Notes: generated by a model from the sequence alone, not told the origin. A stretch of DNA of 6,578 nt from Jonesiaceae bacterium UBA3555 (GCA_002376595.1 DFNY01000203.1:293-6870), one strand, 5' to 3'; counted from the first letter of the stretch, positions 1-4,874 are shown. Made by a program: numbers and translations.

Positions 1-280
1 CTAGGGCGAGTTCCACGGCTTTTTCGAGTTTCCGTGCTGGTCTAACTCCCCACACGTTTTGGCTCACCACGAGGGACGGCGCGTGAATTGAGTTGATGGG
101 CATGGAGTATCTATCAGAAAGCTCTATGAGTTTTGTTGCGTTCTGGGTGACTGAGTCGGTCCACACCATCACTTCCATCCCGTCATACCCGGCTCTCGCT
201 GCTAGGTCGAAGGCGTATGCGGTGCGTCGTGGGAATACTGAGGCGGTGGAGAGTGTGACGTTCATGAGTGAGCCAGCCAT
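1..280 (-). CDS. Sugar phosphate isomerase/epimerase (xylose isomerase-like TIM barrel), N-terminal part
   Basis: Reading the minus strand from the ATG at 280 gives 93 uninterrupted codons that run off the window edge, so only the N-terminal third or so is present. The protein opens with a first beta strand (NVTLSTASVFP, residues 7-17), followed by a helix and GYDGMEVMVW (31-40), then IHAPSLVVSQNVWG (65-78). This pattern of strand, helix, G-Y-D-G-x-E and a later H-A-P is typical of the AP-endonuclease-2/xylose isomerase-like barrel family, which isomerises or epimerises sugars and sugar phosphates using a metal. The metal ligands lie mostly in the missing part, so the substrate is unknown. 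An in-frame TAG lies four codons upstream of the 280 start, ruling out a longer protein. ATG 265 is a possible alternative, but the -10 box exactly 6 nt before ATG 280 favours 280 and a leaderless message. The gene is divergent from the methyltransferase. Confidence 0.8.
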   Translation of the reverse strand, partial: MAGSLMNVTLSTASVFPRRTAYAFDLAARAGYDGMEVMVWTDSVTQNATKLIELSDRYSMPINSIHAPSLVVSQNVWGVRPARKLEKAVELAL

Positions 281-286
281 ACTTCC

Positions 287-314
287 AGCCTATTGCGAAA
301 TCACCTGATCACAA
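287..314 (-). promoter_or_regulatory. Promoter of the isomerase gene, predicted leaderless
   Basis: On the minus strand, TTGTGA (309-314) and TAGGCT (287-292) are separated by 16 bp. The -10 hexamer is followed by 6 nt and then the ATG at 280, which puts the expected +1 on the A of the start codon. No well-placed Shine-Dalgarno is seen: GGAAG ends one base before the ATG, which is too close. The hexamers fit the relaxed TTGnnn/TAnnnT pattern of actinobacterial housekeeping promoters. Confidence 0.55.
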
Positions 315-326
315 CCGGTAAATCGT

Positions 327-353
327 GTGAACGTCTTGCGTTGGAGAGTTCAC
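327..353. promoter_or_regulatory. Inverted repeat between divergent promoters, possible operator
   Basis: GTGAAC (327-332) and GTTCAC (348-353) are perfect inverted arms separated by 15 bp, with centres about 21 bp apart, or two helical turns. The dyad lies between the two divergent -35 boxes (309-314 and 398-403), where one regulator could serve both genes. A 6-bp dyad can arise by chance in 150 bp, so this is weak. Confidence 0.2.
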
Positions 354-397
354 CTCGTGGGGTGCATCGCTGATTTCACTGTGGCTTTGGCGCACCG

Positions 398-425
398 TTG
401 GGCGGGATTTCCGCGCTTCTAAGAT
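398..425 (+). promoter_or_regulatory. Promoter of the methyltransferase gene, predicted leaderless
   Basis: TTGGGC (398-403), a 16-bp spacer and TAAGAT (420-425) precede the ATG at 432 by exactly 6 nt. This would start the transcript on the first base of the start codon. The bases just upstream of the ATG (GATGGGATC) do not form a normally spaced Shine-Dalgarno, which agrees with leaderless initiation. Confidence 0.55.
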
Positions 426-431
426 GGGATC

Positions 432-1259
432 ATGACTGATTACGATCCTCGTTTGGTTGACCTGTATGACGGCGACAATCCTGATGGGCCTGACCATGAC
501 TTCTACCGCTCGCTCGCCGATTCGTTGGGTGCGCAAAGGATTCTGGATGTGGGTTGCGGGACAGGGCTGCTCACTGTTTCGCTGGCAAGTTCTGGTCGGT
601 TCGTGGTGGGCGTTGACCCGTCACGTTCTGTGATCGAGTTTGCTTCTCGCCGCGTGGGTGGGGAACACGTGCAGTGGGTGTTGGGGGATTCGCGCGCGAT
701 TCCCGCGGATGGCTTTGACCTTGCGATTCTTTCTGGGAACGTGGCTCAGCACATTGTGGATCCTGCGTGGCAGCGCACCTTGGCTGACATCCGTGCCGCC
801 TTGCGTACCGGTGGTGTGGTGGCGTTTGAGACCAGGAACCCTTTGGCCCAAGCGTGGAAGCAGTGGGCTGCAGAAGCGCCGTCGGTGCGTGAAACTATCC
901 ATGGTCGCCTGCGCGAGTGGACTGAGTACACCGAGGGTGAGGATGGCGAGGTGCATCTGGTGTTCCACAACTCGTTTGAGAGTACTGGCGATTCCGTTGC
1001 GCAAGCGGAGACGCTCGTTTTTCGTTCGCGTGACCGGGTGGAGGAGCAGTTGCGCGCGGCGGGATTTGAGGTGCGCAGTGTGTGGGGTGGCTGGCACGGC
1101 CAGCCTTTTACCGGGGCTGAGCCGATCATGGTGTTTGAGGCGTGCGCCATCCGATTGCCCACTAATCCGCAGCTCCGCCCACAAATGGGTGGGAAGTGCT
1201 TTCTTTACGACGAATACCTTGGTCCCAGCGCCACTTGCGCTGGGGCAGTGGCTGGCTGA
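432..1259 (+). CDS. Class I SAM-dependent methyltransferase with an extended C-terminus
   Basis: The 275-residue product is a Rossmann-fold class I methyltransferase, cytosolic, acceptor unknown. The SAM site is clear: motif I LDVGCGTG (residues 38-45), the acidic end of beta 2 in VGVDPS (D62), motif III GDSRAI (85-90), and motif IV/post-IV DLAILSGNVAQHI (96-108). The N-terminal YDPRLVDLYDGDNPDGPDHDFY is, from memory, a hallmark of a widespread uncharacterised actinobacterial subfamily. Residues 176-237 (LVFHNSFESTGD, then LVFRSRDRVEEQLRAAGFEV and EPIMVFEA) are the usual C-terminal beta strands. Relatives I know end a few residues after VFEA. Here another 38 residues follow (238-275), low in recognisable structure and partly encoded by a palindrome that contains the stop codon. 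The start is set by the -10 box 6 nt upstream. Convergent with pdxK. Confidence 0.9.
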   Translation: MTDYDPRLVDLYDGDNPDGPDHDFYRSLADSLGAQRILDVGCGTGLLTVSLASSGRFVVGVDPSRSVIEFASRRVGGEHVQWVLGDSRAIPADGFDLAILSGNVAQHIVDPAWQRTLADIRAALRTGGVVAFETRNPLAQAWKQWAAEAPSVRETIHGRLREWTEYTEGEDGEVHLVFHNSFESTGDSVAQAETLVFRSRDRVEEQLRAAGFEVRSVWGGWHGQPFTGAEPIMVFEACAIRLPTNPQLRPQMGGKCFLYDEYLGPSATCAGAVAG

Positions 1260-1272
1260 GGCCAAGGTATTC
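1212..1272. repeat. Large nested palindrome containing the methyltransferase stop codon
   Basis: The outer arms are perfect 11-bp inverted repeats, GAATACCTTGG (1212-1222) and CCAAGGTATTC (1262-1272). Inside lies a perfect 8-bp hairpin, CCCAGCGC (1224-1231) with GCGCTGGG (1237-1244) and a CACTT loop. The methyltransferase TGA (1257-1259) falls between the inner hairpin and the right outer arm. There is no T-run on either strand, so it is not a standard intrinsic terminator, although it lies between convergent genes and could stall polymerase. It could instead be a REP-like dispersed palindrome; a single window cannot show copy number. Confidence 0.7.
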
Positions 1273-1334
1273 AGGTGGAACTGAGCGTGTGGCAGCCTGC
1301 TGGGACAGGGCTGTGGCTCGGGGTTCGTCGTTAA

Positions 1335-1373
1335 GCAAGTGACGACCAAAGCAAGTGACGACCAAGGCAAGTG
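1335..1373. repeat. 16-bp tandem repeat, two copies plus a partial third
   Basis: GCAAGTGACGACCAAA (1335-1350) is followed directly by GCAAGTGACGACCAAG (1351-1366) and then by GCAAGTG (1367-1373). The two full units differ only in the last base. They lie between the convergent ends of the methyltransferase and pdxK genes, in non-coding sequence. Most likely a slippage product. Confidence 0.8.
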
Positions 1374-1389
1374 CCGTGAAAGGCGGCAT

Positions 1390-1408
1390 GCCCCCGCCAA
1401 GGGCGGGC
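1390..1408 (-). terminator. GC-rich hairpin after pdxK, possible terminator
   Basis: CCCGCC (1393-1398) pairs with GGCGGG (1402-1407) around an AAG loop, starting right after the pdxK stop codon. No T-tract follows on the minus strand, so this is a hairpin-only candidate. It could shield the 3' end or limit read-through between the two convergent genes. Confidence 0.35.
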
Positions 1409-2200
1409 TTAGGCTTGCTGCCAGATGTTTGCGAAAGGCGCGTTGGATTCCACGCGGTTCTTGATGCCTTCGGTGACCAGCTTCTTGGCAACTGCTGCAG
1501 CAGCCTTGATGTCTGCGCCCTTGGCTAGTTCTGCAGTGATTGCGGCGGCGAAGGTGCATCCTGCGCCGGAAACACGTTCTTCGCCTACCTTGGGTTCTGA
1601 GTAGATGGTGACCTCGGTGCCGTCGAATAGGACGTCCACTGCGTAGTCGCCTGGAAGTTCAACTCCGCCCTTGGCAATGACGTACTTTGGGCCTTGGGCT
1701 TGGATGCGCTTTGCGGCCTCGATGAGGTCGTCCACGTTGTTAATGCTGTCCATTCCGGACAGTGCGAGCGACTCAAAGTGGTTTGGTGTGACCACTGTGG
1801 CGAGCGGAAGTACCTTCTCGCGCAGTGCGTTGTCTGTGTCTAGTGCTGCGCCTGGCTCTTGGCCTTTGCAGATGAGAACTGGGTCAAGCACGATGTTGTC
1901 CCACTGCTGCTTTTGCAATGATTCAGCCACTGCGTCAATGGTGGCTGGTGTGCCGAGCATGCCGATCTTCACAGTTTTGAGGTCGTGGAGGGCGGTTGCA
2001 GCCTCGATCTGATCCTTGATGACTTGTGGGTCAACTGGTACGAACCGGTGCGCCCAGTTGTTCTTTGGGTCAAAGGAGACGATGCAAGTGAGTGCGCCGG
2101 CGCCGTACACGTCGAGTTCTTGGAATGTCTTGAGGTCGGTTTGGATTCCGGCGCCGCCGGTTGCTTCCGAACCTGCGATGACGTATGCGAAATTGACCAT
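1409..2200 (-). CDS. pdxK: Pyridoxal/pyridoxine kinase, ThiD-like ribokinase fold
   Basis: This 263-residue ribokinase-superfamily enzyme probably phosphorylates pyridoxal, pyridoxine or pyridoxamine with ATP in the vitamin B6 salvage pathway. Visible signatures are IAGSEATGGAGIQTDLKTFQELDVYG (residues 8-33), FDPKNNWAH (43-51), VKIGML (77-82), DPVLICKG (106-113), VVTPNHFE (136-143), and the catalytic anion-hole segment SGAGCTFAAAITA (211-223). Overall it resembles Bacillus/Staphylococcus PdxK more than true HMP-phosphate kinase ThiD: the WAH segment and the Cys in xxCKG (C111), together with C215 in GAGC, match the dual-cysteine pyridoxal kinase subgroup, whose first Cys binds the aldehyde as a hemithioacetal. 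Many pipelines would call it ThiD. The start is ATG 2200, preceded by GAGGGG with 8-nt spacing. An in-frame ATG at 2239 would add 13 residues not seen in the family and would place this ribosome site inside the gene. Confidence 0.85.
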   Translation of the reverse strand: MVNFAYVIAGSEATGGAGIQTDLKTFQELDVYGAGALTCIVSFDPKNNWAHRFVPVDPQVIKDQIEAATALHDLKTVKIGMLGTPATIDAVAESLQKQQWDNIVLDPVLICKGQEPGAALDTDNALREKVLPLATVVTPNHFESLALSGMDSINNVDDLIEAAKRIQAQGPKYVIAKGGVELPGDYAVDVLFDGTEVTIYSEPKVGEERVSGAGCTFAAAITAELAKGADIKAAAAVAKKLVTEGIKNRVESNAPFANIWQQA

Positions 2201-2254
2201 GACGAGTTCCCCTCGGAGTCTATGTGGCTGCTCCGGCATGAGCGCCTCTACGAG

Positions 2255-2283
2255 ACACTACGCCCGCAACACTTCCCAGTGAA
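2255..2283 (-). promoter_or_regulatory. Predicted pdxK promoter
   Basis: On the minus strand, TTCACT (2278-2283, four of six matches to TTGACA), a 17-bp spacer and TAGTGT (2255-2260, TAnnnT) precede the gene. The expected start near 2248 gives a leader of about 48 nt that includes the GAGGGG ribosome binding site. The -35 is also one arm of an AGTGAA/TTCACT dyad (2278-2283 and 2290-2295). Confidence 0.45.
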
Positions 2284-2294
2284 GCGGATTTCAC

Positions 2295-2305
2295 TAAGTG
2301 GACTA
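2295..2305 (+). promoter_or_regulatory. PdxR-like operator site 1
   Basis: TAAGTGGACTA differs at only the first base from AAAGTGGACTA, one form of the corynebacterial PdxR motif AAAGTGGW(T)CTA as I recall it. PdxR is a MocR-family (GntR plus aminotransferase-like) activator of vitamin B6 genes. The site begins 11 bp upstream of the predicted pdxK -35, a placement suited to an activator. The link to B6 metabolism comes from the adjacent kinase gene; the regulator itself is not in this window. Confidence 0.45.
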
Positions 2306-2334
2306 GTGGGGTTGGTTGCATTGGATGGTTTGAG

Positions 2335-2345
2335 TAGTCCAGTTT
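2335..2345 (-). promoter_or_regulatory. PdxR-like operator site 2, opposite orientation
   Basis: The minus strand reads AAACTGGACTA, one mismatch (C for G at position 4) from AAAGTGGACTA. It lies 40 bp upstream of site 1 and in the opposite orientation. A third, poorer match (GAACTGGTCCA on the minus strand, 2359-2369) follows, so three related boxes are spread across about 75 bp upstream of the pdxK promoter. Confidence 0.4.
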
Positions 2346-2348
2346 GTG

Positions 2349-2430
2349 CAATTAACTCTGGACCAGTTCCTCATGGGGAGTTCTACTGGGCTAAAAGTAG
2401 CCACAGTGGAGAAACAGCCAGAGTCAATTA
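2349..2430. repeat. 70-bp inverted-repeat element with flanking direct repeats, MITE-like
   Basis: The direct repeat CAATTA occurs at 2349-2354 and 2425-2430 (9 bp, CAATTAACT, if the next three bases are counted). The 70 bp between begins with ACTCTGG (2355-2361) and ends with its exact reverse complement CCAGAGT (2418-2424). Inside is a strong hairpin: ACTG-GGCTA (2385-2393) pairs with TAGCC-(A)-CAGT (2398-2407) around an AAAG loop. Terminal inverted repeats bounded by a short duplication are the structure of a miniature inverted-repeat transposable element, though 70 bp is very short. It may instead be a structured regulatory region or the footprint of an old insertion. Confidence 0.45.
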
Positions 2431-2501
2431 ACTAGCCTTGAATGGCCCCGGTAATCCTAGGGAGCTACGGAATCGACCATCGCACGCAATGAAGGACGCA
2501 C

Positions 2502-3281
2502 GTGGAACAAGTATTGAAGTTGCTCATTGTGGCCGTGATTATCTTTGCCGTTTCGCTCTACGCTCGGCGCGTCAAACGCAACCCAAACCGGGATAAGCGC
2601 GACCCCAACAAGATACGAGTTCCCAAAATCGTTCCATTCATTGGCTGGTTCTTCGTCATTATCGGCGCACTCATGGGGTTCGTGATTCTAGCTTCTCCTC
2701 CCAGCACCGCAATGCCTCTCGGAGCAAAAATCACGGCGCTGGGTGTACTGCTCGGTGGCGTGTTTTTCTTATTCGTGTACCACCGCTGGTGCATAGTCGT
2801 CGGAACCGACCGAGTAACTACCCAACGAGTCTTTTCCGGAGTGGTAACCACCAAGTACCAAGACATCGTTGAGCACTGGGTCACCACCATGAACCAGCAA
2901 CACCATCTGACGATCAAAGCGTTGGATGGCACCAAACAAACCATCAACATCTCGCAGTACAACGCGAGCCCTCTGCTGAACTGGCTTGAATTCAAAGACG
3001 CAGTAGGCAGAGACCCAAGACCCTTAGAGCTCGAACACCTTGCAGCAACCGGACAATGGCCACAAGGGGCAGCTGAAGAAGCGCAGGATCGAGCAGCCCT
3101 GCGCGACCAACTAGGAGGTCAAGGCGGTGCCAACGGTCAACCGGCTGGGAATCAGAACCCCAGAACTTCAGTTGGATCCAGCACCCAACAGGCTGGGATG
3201 GACTCCGGCTATGCGCGTCCAGAACCATTTATCACCGATATGTCATCGCTCTACGGAAAGAAGCGGAAGAAACGCGACTAG
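2502..3281 (+). CDS. Three-TM membrane protein with cytosolic domain and hydrophilic tail, function unknown
   Basis: I do not recognise a named family for this 259-residue protein. Three hydrophobic segments are visible (about residues 4-20, 44-64 and 76-93), with basic stretches RRVKRNPNRDKRDPNK (22-37) after the first. Residues 96-165 (WCIVVGTDRVTTQRVFSG, then TTKYQDIVEHWVTT and LTIKALDGTKQTINIS) look like alternating short strands ending in a helix. This is the pattern of the PH-like domains that follow membrane segments in bacterial bPH/DUF proteins, but that is an inference. Residues 185-240 are rich in Gln, Asn, Gly and Ala and probably disordered. The protein ends in KKRKKRD. The start is GTG 2502, with GAAGGA (2491-2496) spaced 5 nt away; a nearby ATG (2489) is out of frame. 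Divergent from pdxK and convergent with trpF. I see no clear promoter. Confidence 0.8.
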   Translation: MEQVLKLLIVAVIIFAVSLYARRVKRNPNRDKRDPNKIRVPKIVPFIGWFFVIIGALMGFVILASPPSTAMPLGAKITALGVLLGGVFFLFVYHRWCIVVGTDRVTTQRVFSGVVTTKYQDIVEHWVTTMNQQHHLTIKALDGTKQTINISQYNASPLLNWLEFKDAVGRDPRPLELEHLAATGQWPQGAAEEAQDRAALRDQLGGQGGANGQPAGNQNPRTSVGSSTQQAGMDSGYARPEPFITDMSSLYGKKRKKRD

Positions 3282-3289
3282 AGCCGGCG

Positions 3290-3321
3290 GGCGGCGCAGC
3301 AGCGTGCTCGCTGCGGCCGCC
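3290..3321. terminator. GC-rich hairpin between convergent genes, probable shared terminator
   Basis: GGCGGC-GCAGC (3290-3300) pairs with GCTGC-G-GCCGCC (3310-3321): 11 G-C-rich pairs with one bulged G and a 9-nt loop. It begins 8 bp after the membrane-protein stop codon and lies 21 bp beyond the trpF stop on the other strand, so it could terminate both transcripts. Neither side has a T-tract, which lowers confidence that it acts as a classical intrinsic terminator. Confidence 0.5.
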
Positions 3322-3342
3322 AATGGCAACTAAATCCCCAGG

Positions 3343-3951
3343 CTACAACCCTGTGGAACGCGCTTGGTGGACAAACTCAGCGATCTTCTCTAGGTCCTTC
3401 ACGCCAGGAACGCTCTCCACACCGCTGGACACATCCACACCCCACGGCTGTGCAGCCTCAATAGCTTTAGCAACGTTGCCGGGGTTCAAGCCGCCAGCCA
3501 GAATCCACCTACCATCAGGCCGGGTGTTCGCAAGAGCACCAACATCCCACTGCTGCCCTGATCCAGCATTTGGGGCATCGAGTAGCAGCAATTCTTCACC
3601 CCACACACCCACGTGAAGATCTGGATCATGAGCCAACGACGTAGCACGCCACACCCGCGGGAAAATGCTGCACGCAACCTCAAAGTCTTCCCTCGAATAC
3701 GATCCATGCAACTGGAGCACAGACACACCGAGGTCAAGAGCGAGACGGGCGGCTTCGTCGGGAAGCAAGTGAGCAACCACCAGCACAGTGTCCACTGAGC
3801 ACCCAGCCGCAGCCACCACTTTGCTGGCAACGTCGCGCTCCACGTGCCTCGGGCTGCCCAACGCATGGACTACACCGATGGCATCCGCGCCGGCCTCCAC
3901 GGCCGCGCGAAAAGACTCGACCGTGCTCAAACCACAGACCTTAACGTACAT
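3343..3951 (-). CDS. trpF: Phosphoribosylanthranilate isomerase
   Basis: This 202-residue TIM barrel converts N-(5'-phosphoribosyl)anthranilate to CdRP, the third step of tryptophan synthesis from chorismate. Signatures run along the whole length: KVCGL with the catalytic Cys (C6), GADAIGVVHALGSPRHV (21-37), VLQLHG (78-83), LLLDAPNAGSG with the catalytic Asp (D125), the phosphate-binding LAGGLNPGNV (151-160), and GVDVSSGVESVPGVKD (171-186). Length is normal for the family, so the enzyme should be complete and active. The start is ATG 3951, with GGAAGG spaced 7 nt away; an in-frame TTG at 3966 has no ribosome site and would place this site inside the gene. No other trp gene is nearby. Many actinobacteria lack trpF and use the bifunctional PriA, so a solitary trpF is of some interest. 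It is divergent from the P-loop kinase. Confidence 0.92.
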   Translation of the reverse strand: MYVKVCGLSTVESFRAAVEAGADAIGVVHALGSPRHVERDVASKVVAAAGCSVDTVLVVAHLLPDEAARLALDLGVSVLQLHGSYSREDFEVACSIFPRVWRATSLAHDPDLHVGVWGEELLLLDAPNAGSGQQWDVGALANTRPDGRWILAGGLNPGNVAKAIEAAQPWGVDVSSGVESVPGVKDLEKIAEFVHQARSTGL

Positions 3952-3981
3952 GGCAATCCCTTCCAAACGCGCCTCACACCG

Positions 3982-3987
3982 AGTTTA
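3982..3987 (-). promoter_or_regulatory. trpF: Possible -10 box of trpF
   Basis: The minus strand reads TAAACT, a TAnnnT hexamer 30 bp before the ATG at 3951. It would give a leader of about 24 nt carrying the GGAAGG ribosome site. No convincing -35 is seen at the usual distance. Confidence 0.3.
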
Positions 3988-4034
3988 GCCACCGACCACA
4001 GGCACGGCAGAAACGTCCACTTTGGGCCGGAATA

Positions 4035-4063
4035 TTCACCAGTCAAACTCCACTGGGTAGGCT
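4035..4063 (+). promoter_or_regulatory. Promoter of the P-loop kinase gene, predicted leaderless
   Basis: TTCACC (4035-4040), a 17-bp spacer and TAGGCT (4058-4063) are followed by 6 nt and then the ATG at 4070. The hexamer and the distance to the start codon are identical to those of the isomerase gene on the other strand at 280. No Shine-Dalgarno precedes the ATG (GAGAAC abuts it). Confidence 0.55.
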
Positions 4064-4069
4064 GAGAAC

Positions 4070-4672
4070 ATGGAGATATTCGGACCGGACTTCCAACTGC
4101 GGCAAACAGATAATCGCATTGCCGTAGCTGGAACTACTGGCGCCGGAAAATCCACGCTCTGTGCACAGCTAGCGCAGGGGCTCGGATACCCCTACACGGA
4201 ACTCGATTCGCTCTATCACGGCCCAGGCTGGGAGCCGCGCGCCGAATTCATCGACGAAGTAGAGGCACTCACGGCCGAAAACCGGTGGGTCAGCGAGTGG
4301 CAATACCGTGCGGTTCGCCCAGTAATTGCGCAACGTGCTCAAGTCATGATTTGGCTGGACCTGCCCTTCCGTGTGAGGTTCGGGCAGCTACTCAAACGAA
4401 CTATCAAACGTGGCTTCGGCCGAACCGAACTGTGGAACGGAAACCGAGAACCCGGAATCCGCTCATGGTTCCTCCCAAACGACAACAACATCTTGTGGTG
4501 GGGTTGGACCACCCGGCACAAACTCGACAAGCTGCCTGCACTCCTCCACAAACTTGAAGCAGACGATCTCACGCTCATCCGGTTGCGGAGCCGCAAAGAC
4601 CTGCGCACATTCGCTGATGTAAACGGGCTCCACACCACAGCCCACTCCACGATTCGGGGCGACCGCGTCTAG
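4070..4672 (+). CDS. Small P-loop kinase of the adenylate kinase-like / FlaR (topology modulation) group
   Basis: The 200-residue protein has a textbook Walker A, GTTGAGKST (residues 21-29), within IAVAGTTGAGKSTLCAQLAQGLGYPYTELDSLYHGPGW. The L-D-S-L-Y-x-x-x-G-W segment (45-54), the strand VMIWLDLPF (92-100), the basic helix LLKRTIKR (107-114), and LWNGNREP (121-128) followed by an aromatic run LWWGW (142-146) match small nucleotide-kinase-like proteins often annotated as adenylate kinase or as FlaR topology-modulation protein. ATP binding is well supported. The phosphate acceptor is unknown and the adenylate kinase label is not justified by what I see. The last 20 or so residues after LRSRKDLRTF are an extra hydrophilic tail. 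The ATG at 4070 is fixed by the promoter 6 nt upstream. Terminator-like hairpin follows at 4767. Confidence 0.8.
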   Translation: MEIFGPDFQLRQTDNRIAVAGTTGAGKSTLCAQLAQGLGYPYTELDSLYHGPGWEPRAEFIDEVEALTAENRWVSEWQYRAVRPVIAQRAQVMIWLDLPFRVRFGQLLKRTIKRGFGRTELWNGNREPGIRSWFLPNDNNILWWGWTTRHKLDKLPALLHKLEADDLTLIRLRSRKDLRTFADVNGLHTTAHSTIRGDRV

Positions 4673-4766
4673 GTTCTCTAGCTTTGTTCCAGATCCGTAG
4701 CGTGGGCCATCTTGGTTGCTCGGACCGAACGGTAGCAGTTGAGGCATAAGTGCCTCTAGCTCTCCC

Positions 4767-4805
4767 AAAGCCGCAGGGCCCAGCTACCCCTGGGAATGCG
4801 GTTTT
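4767..4805 (+). terminator. Intrinsic terminator-like hairpin after the P-loop kinase gene
   Basis: AAAGCCGCA (4767-4775) pairs with TGCGGTTTT (4797-4805), including one G-T wobble. After a small internal loop, CCCAG (4779-4783) pairs with CTGGG (4790-4794) around a 6-nt loop. The stem runs into TTTT, so it has both GC stem and U-run. The A-run at the other side would let it work on the minus strand too. It lies 95 bp after the kinase stop codon and would separate the kinase from the cation pump. Confidence 0.55.
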
Positions 4806-4874
4806 AGGCCGTAAGACCCTCAAAAATCCCAGTGACCGCACCATAGTGTGGATTCTGAACGGTTCGGAAGCGTC

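Noticed and set aside
640..1284. A 214-residue plus-strand frame overlapping the methyltransferase
   Set aside because: Composition is Trp/Cys/Arg-rich without motifs, while the overlapping frame has all SAM-binding motifs.
621..1559. A 312-residue open frame on the minus strand
   Set aside because: It lies antisense to the well-supported methyltransferase and the end of pdxK. It is rich in Arg, His and Pro in the manner of a shadow frame, and shows no family motif.
2201..2239. Upstream ATG at 2239 as the pdxK start
   Set aside because: It would add 13 residues absent from the family and bury the well-spaced GAGGGG ribosome site that precedes ATG 2200.
1985..2431. A 148-residue plus-strand frame across the pdxK start and its upstream region
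   Set aside because: It is antisense to pdxK for over half its length and has no recognisable domain; the rest covers promoter and repeat sequences.
3952..3966. TTG at 3966 as the trpF start
   Set aside because: TrpF proteins begin just before KxCG; ATG 3951 fits this and has GGAAGG 7 nt upstream, whereas the TTG has no ribosome site.
4463..4768. Minus-strand frame of 101 residues partly outside the kinase gene
   Set aside because: Most of it is antisense to the kinase. The part in the gap (MGELEALMPQLLPFG and onward) looked mildly protein-like, but I could match it to nothing and saw no clear ribosome site.
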